From Solanum dulcamara (taxonomy: Eukaryota > Streptophyta > Magnoliopsida > Solanales > Solanaceae), in assembly GCF_947179165.1 (NCBI RefSeq), contig NC_077238.1, forward strand, positions 46,256,293 through 46,320,292: 64,000 bases of DNA, written 5' to 3'. The translations under genes were made by a program, and so were the position numbers. This document shows positions 55,786 to 64,000 of the stretch, piece after piece; the first letter of the stretch is position 1, and each line of letters begins with the position of its first letter. The notes beneath the pieces are model-generated. The model did no database searches. It saw only the letters and a list, made by a program, of their open reading frames with translations, and was not told where the DNA came from.

Positions 55786-56410
55786 CAATATCTTGGGCTA
55801 GACCTCCCGGTCTTTGATGCTCAACTTTAACTTATTGGCAATTTGGAAATATAGCTACAAACTCCATTAGGTCCTTATTCATGCCATTCCGTCAATACAC
55901 TTCTCTATAAGCACGATAGATATTTTTAGAACTCGGATAAATCGAGTATTGGGATCTATGGGCCTCGGTTAATGTCAACTCTCTCAAACTATCAATGGTA
56001 GGTACACACAAACAGCCTTGGTAATGTAGCACACCATCTCCCCATTGGGAGAAAGCCTCAATGGATTTTTCGACAATCGACTTCTTTAACTCAACCAACA
56101 TTGGATCTTGGTCTTGTTGGGCCTTGACATCCGCTATAAGAGATGCTTCCAAACCATTACTCCATTATTAGAATCAACCAAATGCACACCTAAACGTGCC
56201 AACCTATAAAGATCTTTAATCAATTCTTTCTTATGTTTTTCAACATGTGCTACACTACTTATGGAAAACCTACTTAGTGCATCGGTAACCTCATTTGCCT
56301 TGCCCGGATGATACAACAAATTTATATCATAATCCATCAACAACTCAAGCCATATCCTTTGCTGAAGGTTCAAATCTTTTTTCTTAAATACATATTGTAA
56401 ACTCTTATGA
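55786..56410 (-). pseudogene. Minus-strand RNase H end and integrase zinc-finger region
   Basis: Two overlapping open pieces (56541-56134 and 56152-55892) read DVLTDHKSLQYVFKKKDLNL, YHPGKANEVTDALSRFS and HKKELIKDLYRLARLGVHLV, then VLHYQGCLCVPTIDSLRELT and AHRSQYSIYP. The last RNase H Asp (VTDALS) is kept. Further left, PNCQ and a GGLAQDIEIP block end at the LTR boundary. This part should follow RT but here lies upstream of it. Confidence 0.8.
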
Positions 56411-57470
56411 TCAGTGAGCACATCCAAGTTTGTCAAACCTTGGAATAGTAGCATTAGAAGACCCTTGTCCAAAGTACTTTTGGGAAAAATGAGGACGTTC
56501 ACTATTTTCGTACTTAGCATGAGTGAATTCACTATCACCAATCTTTGGCCTCTTAGACTCCCTATTCCCCACCTTTAACTTCTCACTTTCTACTTGATCT
56601 GCATAGGTAATGAGTGTAGATATATCCATCTCCTAAATCAACATCGCCTTTTTCATTCCATTGCAACCATTTTTGACACACCCGATATGAACTTACTCAT
56701 ACGAGCTCTTGAGTTGACAATTGAGAAAACTTAAGGGAATACTCCCTCACACTCATACCATCTTGCTTAAGGTTGATAAACTCTTACACTTTGTCCTCCC
56801 TCAACTCTAATGGGAAGAAGCAATCAAGAAACACCCCTTTGAACTCATCCCAAGTCACGGGCTCCACCTCTCAAGTCTTCTCACTTTTTCATTGATCAAA
56901 CCAAATTGGAGCAACATCCCTCAATTGGTACGTAACAAACTCTTCCCTTTCAATCTGGCTAATTCCCATAATCTCAATAATCTTATGGATGCTATCAATA
57001 AACTCTTGAGGATACTCATCAACTTTAGAACCCTAAAACTCTAAAGGATTCATCCTCATGAAATCTCAAACTCTTGTTGTCGCCGTACTATCATTTAGAT
57101 TCATAGGAGAAACCACCTAACAATTTACTTGAGTCGTAACGGCTTGAGCAAGCACTTGAAAGGATGTTTGGAACTCGGCATTAGAAACTTAATTATTCAT
57201 AGGGTCATTCGGAGATTGTTTCTCCTCTTCAACCACATTCCTTCTAATGGGGTATATTTGTGGAGGAATATTATGAAAATTGCAAAGACCAAGCGTTAGA
57301 GGAAAAAGACTTAACCACTCTACCACATGACATAGATCATGAAAGAACTGAGACTTTTTTCTAAGATATTTCGCAGCCTCCTATTCATGGATGTGGTGCA
57401 CTTCACATCAATGAATAAGACACTACTTAACGCGGCATGTTAGACACCCAAGGACTCTTCTAAATATTAT
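56411..57470 (-). pseudogene. Minus-strand gag, decayed
   Basis: From right to left: VRDFMRMNPLEF-type start, GSKVDEYPQEFIDSIHKI, TYQLRDVAPIWFDQ, FKGVFLDCFFPLELREDKV, MSVREYSLKFSQLS and MDISTLITYADQVESEKLKV, then HFSQKYFGQGSSNATIPRFD. It joins RNase H sequence at about 56410, so the zinc knuckle, protease and RT of this piece are deleted. Stops are frequent. Gag would build the particle. Confidence 0.8.
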
Positions 57471-57482
57471 GCTCTGATATCA
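57471..57482 (-). other. Minus-strand primer-binding site
   Basis: On the minus strand TGATATCAGAGC, one base from TGGTATCAGAGC. It lies three bases from the LTR end at 57486. Confidence 0.75.
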
Positions 57483-57485
57483 AGT

Positions 57486-58850
57486 TAGTCATGACCCAAC
57501 CAAGGGCCTAGTCGTAATAGCGATCGAGATACGAGGAACCTTAACCATAAGCCATCTTAGCATACATCACATACATAAGGTAAAGAACATGATAAAGATA
57601 ATCAAAATTAATCATCACAGGGGAATAGGACTAAGGTAGATCAACTCTATAGATGTCCAGCCGGACTACACCATAATATCTTCTAAACATGCCTCTAGTC
57701 TAATCTTTAATGGGGGCTTAGGACAAGTTGCTAACTCACCCTAACAATAGAAGAAAGTGTAAATAATAGTAACATGAATAAATGTCTTATTTGAAATCTA
57801 AAACAACTTCTTTGAAATCTAAAGCAATCCCTAGCCACGAATAGGGTGATCATGAGTATCATCCGTCCGTACATTATGAGACAATGTAGGTAAAATATGT
57901 GTTAGTACATTTGAATGTAGTATGTGAGGTATGTATGATAAAGTAAGGAACATAATAAATATGCCATAGAATGTATGACCAATCAAAATGAACATGAGTA
58001 TAGTTGAAAAGCAACATAAAACAAATGGAATTCATGGTCAATGTATATCATAAGAACTTCATCTTCCAACATATAACTTGACATCTCATATCTTTAAGTT
58101 GAACTTGTGTTGGATAGGATCTTTAACTGACAATTAAGATCATGCGGGCTATTAGATGTAATCTAATGACTGCTGCATTAAGACAGGCCGATGCCTCATA
58201 ATCAATTGTAAATTGAATGAAAACTTGAAAAACTTTTGGGACTTCATGGGTGGAAAGAGCCCAAGAGCCAATCCCCACATACCTTGAGTGAGAATACAAA
58301 AAGAATTTGAAGAATTTGATAATTTTGATGGAGAGCTTGAGTGAATTTCTTGGAAGTCTTCAATGGAGTCCTTGAGAGGCTCTTGTAGAGAGAGAAATAT
58401 TTGAGTAGGTGAATTATAGAAGCATGAATTGAATTATGGGTAGTTTATAGAGCAGAATTATGCACTAAAAATGTCCAGGTTCATTAACTAACAACTAGGA
58501 AAAAATCTAAAGTCCCCTTACTTAAAAACATAATTCAGAGGAAAAACTTCTCCTAGGTCTGCATTGCGGAGCTGATCTCAAATAGTACAATATTTAGGGA
58601 ATGAGATTTTAGCCAGATTTTAACTCGGGGAAAAATTACCCTAACTAGGAAAAAGTGGGCGACGCATAGCTGCCGCGCACCACACTATTTTGTGCAATTT
58701 TTGACAAAATTCATCTTTCGTTACACAAGTCATAAAAATTCACCGAGACCATTATCCCGCATATTTTGACTCCGGATCAACATTCATGGCTCATATTTGT
58801 TAAAAAAATAAGGATAATTCATTACGCGAGTGGCCTATTCCCAATGCATT
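57486..58850 (-). repeat. Minus-strand 5' LTR, truncated
   Basis: Its end (tagtcatgacccaacc on the plus strand) is next to the primer site. The first 750 bases resemble 39496-40328. Farther on it resembles the reversed E LTR (a leader block near 58330-58440 and a GC-rich island near 58655-58690). Its outer start is missing; plus-strand gag begins near 58850. The U3 parts of this LTR and of 50958-52353 differ, so they are not a clean pair. Confidence 0.65.
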
Positions 58851-59360
58851 CTTAAGGCACTTATGATTATTTTGAGGAATATTACAAGTTTGGTATCCAA
58901 AGAGAGAAACAAGGCCATGTTGGTGAAAGAGATGGACATATCTCGACTCATGACATATGCGAAACAAATTGAGGAAGAGAAGTTGTGGGAGAGATCAAGA
59001 GGGTTCAAGAAGTCTAGAGTTGATGGTGGAGGGTTAAATCCTCAAAGGTCTAGTTATAGTGGAAATGGAAAAAACAAAATTGGAAAATGATTTGTAGGGT
59101 AAGGTTCCACCAATTTTCCTCCTACAAGGTTAAACAAAGACAAGATAACCCAATGGTTTCAAGATAGAATATTGGGATTCAAATTTTCCCCGCTTGCAAG
59201 AAGTGTAGAAGGACACAGAAAAGGGTGTGTTAAGCTGGCTCCAATTCATGCTTCAAGTATGACAAGCCGAGACACTATGCTAGATATTTTAGAGGAGGTG
59301 GTGGTGGTAGGCCTAAAGGCCAAATTGCTCATGGTCAATAAGCTCAAGAAGGTGGCAAAC
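58850..59360 (+). pseudogene. Element K gag C-terminal part
   Basis: The frame 58830-59090 becomes gag near RNITSLVSKERNKAMLVKEM, then DISRLMTYAKQIEEEKLWE. The knuckle near 59240-59290 reads CFKYDKPRHYARYF, with the second and last Cys changed. A glycine-rich tail GGGGGRPKGQIAHGQ follows. The N-terminal half is missing where it meets the minus LTR. The 115-codon frame at 59172 is mostly a shifted reading. Confidence 0.7.
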
Positions 59361-59870
59361 TCACCAACCACTTTTAAGCTTTGCATGGAAGACAAGAGGT
59401 TGAGGAAGCACCAAATATTGTTATTGGTATGTTTAAGGTCTTTGCTTTTGATTTTATGCATTATTAGATCCGGATGCCAATTTATCGTTTGTTACTCCAT
59501 TCTTTGCAAAAAGGTTTGATGTGCTACTCGAGATGTTAATAAAGCCTTAATTGGTGTCTAGCCTTGCTAGAAAAGTCTATAAGGGTTGTCCCGTGTCTAT
59601 CTTGCATAAAGTTATTCCTTATGATCTTATTGAGCTTAACATAGTAGATTTTGATGGTATATTTTGGATGGATTGGTTACATGCATTTTATGCTTCCATA
59701 GATTGTAGGACTCTTCGAGTCAAGTTTCAATTCCCAAATGAGTCTATTCTTGAATGGAAAGGTCATGATTCAGTAGAGAAGGGTAGGTTCATTTCTTGTC
59801 TTAAGGTCCGAAAGTTAATAGCTAAAGGTTGCATTTACCATATTGTGAGGGGTAGGAATGTGTACTCTAA
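59361..59870 (+). pseudogene. Element K protease region
   Basis: The active-site loop reads YALLDPDANLSFVTPFFAKR in one frame near 59455-59515 (DPGA is normal; here DPDA). The frame from 59551 continues with VYKGCPVSILHKVIPYDLIE, FDGIFWMDWLHAFYASIDCR and VKFQFPNESILEWKG, the second half of the domain and the linker. One stop and at least one shift separate them. Confidence 0.75.
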
Positions 59871-60795
59871 AATTACTCCTCTTGAGTCGATCCCCATAGT
59901 GAATGAGTTCCCTGATATCTTTTCGAATGACCTTCCCAGTATCCCTCCTGAAAGAGAAGTTAATTTTTGGTATCGATCTTTTCCCCGATACTCAACCTAT
60001 GTCTATTCTTCCCTACCAAATGGCCCTGACGAAATTAAAGGAGCTAAAGGAATAATTGAAAGACTAGTTGAAGAAAGGGTTCAAAGGATAAGTATTTCAC
60101 CATGGGGTGCTCCCATGTTTTTTGTTAGAAAGAAGGATAAGTCGCTTCGAATGTGCATAGACTACCAATAATTGAACAAGTTAACCACTAAGAACAAGTA
60201 CCCGATTCCTAGGATAGATGATCTATTTGACCAACTGCAAGAGGCAAGGCATTTCTCTAAAATTGGTCACCGGTCCGTCTATCATCAATTGAGGATAAGG
60301 GAGTGTGACATTCCCAAGCTGGAATTTTGAACAAGGTATGGTCACTTTGAATTTGTATTGATGTTATTTGGGCTGACGAATGCACTGATGGTGCTCATAG
60401 ACTTAATGAATAGGGCGTTCAATCCCTACCTTGATACTTTTTTGGTGATTTTTATAAATAATGTTTTGATTTACTCTCGGGGTGAAGAACAACATAAGAA
60501 TCACTTGAGAGTTGTACTTCAAACATTGAGGGAAAGACAATTGTTTGCCAAATTTAGTAAGTACAAAATTTGGTTGAAAGAGGTGGAATTTCTTGGTCAC
60601 ATAGTGTCCAGTGATGGGATCAAGGTTGATCCTAACAAAACAGAGGTGGTCAAGAATTGTCCTAGACCATTGTCTCCTTCGGATATTAGGAGCTTTTTGG
60701 GTCTAGTCGATTATTATAGGAGGTATGTTGAAGGGTTCTCTACTATTTCATCTCCTATGAAAAAGTTGACTCAAAAGAAGGAAAAGTTCCTATAG
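59871..60795 (+). pseudogene. Element K reverse transcriptase, catalytic pair lost
   Basis: It begins FPDIFSNDLPSIPPEREVNF and ISISPWGAPMFFVRKKDKSL, then MCIDYQ with a stop where QLNK should follow. [20 protein letters not shown] and [13 protein letters not shown] come next, then a second stop. The piece 60358-60795 reads [20 protein letters not shown] and FLVIFINNVLIYS: the usual FIDD is FINN, so both aspartates are gone. Thumb and connection (VEFLGHIVSSDGIKVDP, YYRRYVEGFSTISSPMKKL) are well kept. Confidence 0.9.
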
Positions 60796-61286
60796 AATGA
60801 TAAGTGTGAAAAGAGTTTTCAAACTTTGAAAGAGAACTTACCTCCGCTCCTATCTTGAATTTACCGGAAGGATTAGAAGGGTTTGTGGTCTATTGTGATT
60901 CTTCAAATATTTGTTTGGGTTGTGTCTAGATGAAAAATGGCACGGTCATAGCCTATGCTTCTAGGCAACTGAAGGTGCATGAACATAACTACCCTACCCA
61001 TGATCTTGATTTAGTGGTTGTTGTATTTGCCTTAAATATTTGGCGGTATTATCTCTATGGGGTATATGTGGATGTGTTCACCGATCGCAAAAGTCTCCAA
61101 TATATGTTCTCCCAAAAGGACCACAATCTAGGGAAAATAAGGTGGCTTGAACTCCTCAAAGACTATGACATGAGTGTGCATTACCATTCGGCTAATGTTA
61201 TTGCCGATACACTTAGTACAGTATCTATGCATAGTATGGTTGATGTGGATAAAGGGAAGGGGGAGTTGGCGAAACCTATTCATTAG
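60796..61286 (+). pseudogene. Element K RNase H
   Basis: A damaged start (EGFVVYCDSSNICLGCV, then a stop) holds the first Asp. The frame 60930-61286 reads VIAYASRQLKVHEHNYPTHD, where the usual DLEL reads DLDL. It goes on WRYYLYGVYVDVFTDRKSLQ, with the third Asp, and NVIADTLSTVSMHS with the last. The Glu-to-Asp change would weaken it. Confidence 0.8.
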
Positions 61287-62370
61287 TTGGCTAGGTTAAG
61301 AGTAAAGTTGAGTGGTTCCGATGATGGTGGTATAGTTGTTCATAACGGATCTGAATCATCTTTGTTGGTGGATGTTAAGTCACCAACGTTAGTAGAGTTA
61401 CAGAAATTGGTAAAAGAAAAGAAAGTAGAGGTTTTTTCACAAGGGGAAAAGGGGTATTTTACTACCAAGGCCGATTATGTATTACGGATGTGGATGTCCT
61501 GAGGAGTTTGATCTTGAAGGAGGGTCATAATTCTTCATACTCTATTCATCTCGGTTCCATGAAAATGTACTAAGACTTAAAGGAGCTTTATTGCTGGAGA
61601 GGCATGAAAAAAGACATAGCAAGGTTTGTAATCGAAAGTCTAAATTGAAAACAAGTTAAAGCCGAATATCAAACGTTGGGTGGCCTGGCATAAGACATTG
61701 AAATTCCTACTTGGAAGTGGAAAGATGTGAGCATAGACTTTGTAATGGCTTTACTTCATACTTGGAAATATTATGATTTGATTTAGGTGATTGCTGATAG
61801 AATGACTAAGTGGGCTCACTTCCTACTGGTCAAGACTTCTTAGAGTGTCGAACATTATACAAAGATGAATAGTTGGGAGTTTGTGAGGTTGCATGGTATG
61901 CCATGGCCGACTATTTTGGATTGTGGTACCTAATTCACTTCTCATTTTTGGAGATCGTTTCATAGGGGTCTTGGTACCAAGGTGAAGCTAAGTACCGAAT
62001 TTTATTCTCAAACTGATGGGTAAGTCACACAGATAATTCAAACATTAGAGGATATGTTAACGTCTTATGTGTTGAAGTTCAAAGGAAGTTGGAATGATCA
62101 TCTTCTGCTCATCGAGTTTGCCTACAATAATACCTACCATCAAGCATTGAGATGGAACCGTTTGAGGCTTTTTATAGAAGATGATGTAGGTCTCTAGATG
62201 GTTGGTTTGAAGTAGGTTATATGACCTTACTGGTTCCCTATTTGGTGCTTGATGCTTTAGAGAAGGTGAGAGTCATTATAGAAAGGTTGGCAATGGCTCA
62301 AAGTCGTCAAAAGTTCTATTCCACTACTAGAAAAAGGGATCTTGAGTTCAATATGGATGATTGAGTATAT
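61287..62370 (+). pseudogene. Element K integrase, decayed
   Basis: Open piece 61287-61502 holds the linker (LARLRVKLSGSDDGGIVVHN, VDVKSPTLVELQKLV). The zinc finger and core follow in shifting frames: SLNWKQVKAEYQ-like, then WKWKDVSIDFVMALL, then ILDCGT.FTSHFWRSF and [12 protein letters not shown]. The last part (VRVIIERLAMAQSRQKFYST) is readable again. Many stops. Confidence 0.75.
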
Positions 62371-62780
62371 TTGAAGGTCTCACCCATGAAGGGTGTAGTT
62401 CGGTTTGGTAAGAAAAGGAAATTGAGACCTAGGTATGTAAGGCCTTATAGAATCTTGAAATGCGTTGGCAAGGTTGCTTATGAGTTGGAGTTGCCTTTGG
62501 AAATGACTATGGTTCATCTAGTGTTTCATGTGTTTATGTATAGAAAATATGTGGGTGATTCAAATTCCATTGTCCCTCTAGAAGTAGTGAATGCAGAAGA
62601 AAACTTGACCTATGAAGAGGTCTCGGTTGAAATTTTGGATCGACAAGTAAAGAGATTGAGGGAAAAAATGTTGCATCAATTAAAGTTCTTTGGAGAAATA
62701 AACAAGTGGAAAGCTCTACATGGGAAGCGAAAGAGGATATGATGAAACGTTACACTCATCTCTTTCATTCTACTCAAGCC
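62371..62780 (+). pseudogene. Element K integrase C-terminus and chromodomain
   Basis: The frame 62371-62742 reads VSPMKGVVRFGKKRKLRPRY, ILKCVGKVAYELELPLEMTM and YEEVSVEILDRQVKRLREK. One shift then puts the chromodomain (IKVLWRNKQVESSTWEAKED) in another frame. It ends with HLFHSTQA, close to the end at 52601. It would be the heterochromatin-targeting end of integrase. Confidence 0.8.
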
Positions 62781-63012
62781 TAAGGTAATAAGTTACTCAT
62801 GCTAAAATTTTAAGATTCCTATGTTTCAGTTTTCATAATTCCTCATATGCATGCATGTTCAGGAAGGTGAATTTTAAAGTCATGTTTTATGCTAAGTTTA
62901 AAGATCTTATATTTTATGCATTTCATGTGTCAATTTATTCTTGTTGGGTTGGTAGTCCTTATACCGTGTTCTTTTCTGTGCTAATGATTCTCATTCAAGG
63001 ACGAATATTTCC

Positions 63013-63023
63013 AAGGGGGGAGA
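63013..63023 (+). other. Element K polypurine tract
   Basis: aaggggggaga, two bases before the 3' LTR start. Confidence 0.85.
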
Positions 63024-63025
63024 TT

Positions 63026-64000
63026 TGTAAACCTCGGAAATTTGGAAAGTCCTAAACCAAGGACCGAAGAATGAAATCTCATTAAAAGAATATAGCAACT
63101 GGCAGTAGTGAAGACCACGGAAGTCCATCATAGGACATGGTGAGAACCACGGACCATGGTGAGAAACCCTAGTAAAGATTTAGAAAATTAGACCTGTAAG
63201 GAAGGGACCAGGGACCACGGTGAGCACCACGGACCGTAGTGCCCTCTTTGGTGACCCTTCCCCAAAGGCCCCAAGAAACTTCCCAAATAAAGGGCCACGG
63301 ACGACCACCATGGGCCATGGAGGTCTTCATGGACCATGGTGTGTTTTCATGGTGGTCACTCTTCAAGCCTCTTGCAGGACCTGCACCACGGCCAAGGTTC
63401 ACTGACCATCATGCCCTCCATAGACCGTGAAGTTCTCTGTGGAGAAAGTTTAGAGAATCTGCCTGGAAACTTCCAAAAATATTTCCTCAATTCAATCATC
63501 ACGGGACACCACTACGGGCCATGGTGAGCACCACAGACCGTGAAGGGTCCCCGTGAAACCAATTTGGCCAGATTTTAAAATGGGGCATTTTGGTCTTTTC
63601 TTGTGTTGTAACACAAAGTGAGGTCATATTGAGGGAACAATTCACCTATCTAAAAGTCCCTAAGCCTTCTACGCTCATTCACTCTCACTCAAAGTTCTAA
63701 TACCCAAACCCTAACCTCTCAAGTTCTCCCAAGTCTTCCTCTTCCTCAAGAAAGCTAGGGCTCAATCCTAGAAGATAAAGTCTCCATTTCTTTAAAGCTG
63801 CATTAGGGTTTCATTCCCCTAGGTATGTGGGTCTCATTCATCGATTCTTCCACCCATGGATCCCAAGTGGTTTATGAACTCAATATTTTAATTTCAAGCG
63901 ATGAAAGTTTATGGGTTTTTACACTATAATTCCAAATGCATAGATTGTTATTTATTTGAAACTTATATACCGATCTTAGTTGATATTGACTCTTAGTTGC
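63026..64000 (+). repeat. Element K 3' LTR, cut by the window end
   Basis: It starts TGTAAACCTCGG after the polypurine tract. From 63100 to 63560 it is packed with short inverted words (ccacgg, ggaccatggtg, ccatgg, accgtgg), so frames open on both strands by symmetry. From 63620 it has the leader-like R/U5 part with 'ctagggctcaatcctag' and 'aggtatgtggg'. No genes. Confidence 0.85.

Noticed and set aside
63169..63527. Overlapping 60-77-codon frames on both strands
   Set aside because: They arise from inverted CCATGG-type words in the K LTR, which remove stops on both strands.
1..64000. tRNA, rRNA or other structural RNA genes, and host exons
   Set aside because: No cloverleaf with tRNA A and B boxes, no rRNA core sequence and no spliced host-like coding pattern was seen apart from the uncertain segment at 9480-10076. 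The TGGTATCAGAGC words are primer-binding sites after LTRs.

Overview
The window is plant nuclear DNA and contains no host gene I can recognise. It is AT-rich and built almost entirely of transposable elements nested inside one another. A Solanaceae source (pepper, tomato, potato or a relative) is likely. The evidence is the many Ty3/gypsy chromovirus remnants with a chromodomain-type C-terminus and an initiator-Met tRNA primer site, an RTE-type LINE, and a LINE/SINE tail ending in TTG repeats of the kind seen in Solanaceae. The setting looks like pericentromeric or other heterochromatin. That is inference from repeat content; no gene or marker proves the species.

Layout. 1-1370: fragments of LTR-like repeats. 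1371-20212: an old internally deleted Ty3/gypsy element (Q) whose 5' LTR is split at 2336/17219 by a second Ty3/gypsy element (H, 2337-17218). The 5' part of H holds a 1.6-kb tandem repeat, and a minus-strand RTE LINE (5873-10076) is inserted there with an 18-bp target duplication. 20708-25215: element F (LTR, primer site, gag, start of protease). A hAT-type MITE sits in its LTR, and the MITE carries an (AT)21 run and a 79-bp RTE/SINE tail. 25216-33590: a minus-strand LTR split by element E (26270-33520, TSD taaac), which has two LTRs and a pol lacking the RT catalytic core and RNase H. 33590-37156: minus-strand retroelement leader, a 220-codon ORF with a 50-residue repeat, and LTR fragments. 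37157-39495: plus-strand pol fragment J. 39496-52353: a minus-strand LTR split by element G (40329-50952, TSD aggat), a large element with 3.5-kb LTRs and almost no coding sequence. 52354-58850: minus-strand gag/pol pieces in scrambled order, interrupted by a truncated reverse G-type LTR (54283-55785). 58850-64000: plus-strand element K with decayed gag-pol, polypurine tract and the start of its 3' LTR, which runs off the window.

No gene in the window can be intact as a unit. Every pol carries stops, frameshifts or changed catalytic residues, although single domains (the integrase core at 53082-53657, the chromodomain at 52601-52876) are still open. Insertion order can be read from nesting: Q before H before the LINE; F before the minus LTR before E; J before the minus LTR before G.

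I did not find a new kind of biological system. The most unusual things are inside element G: a sharply bounded LTR-LTR tract that is almost identical while its flanks have diverged, an exact 24-bp triple repeat set directly against a TATA box, and separate 41-bp, 45-bp and 35-bp arrays in its LTR family. Also notable are the 1.6-kb repeats present only at the 5' side of H, a gene-like antisense segment at the 5' end of the LINE, and the 50-residue-repeat ORF. Coordinates of LTR ends with a TSD are good to the base; boundaries of decayed pol pieces are good to about 20-50 bases.
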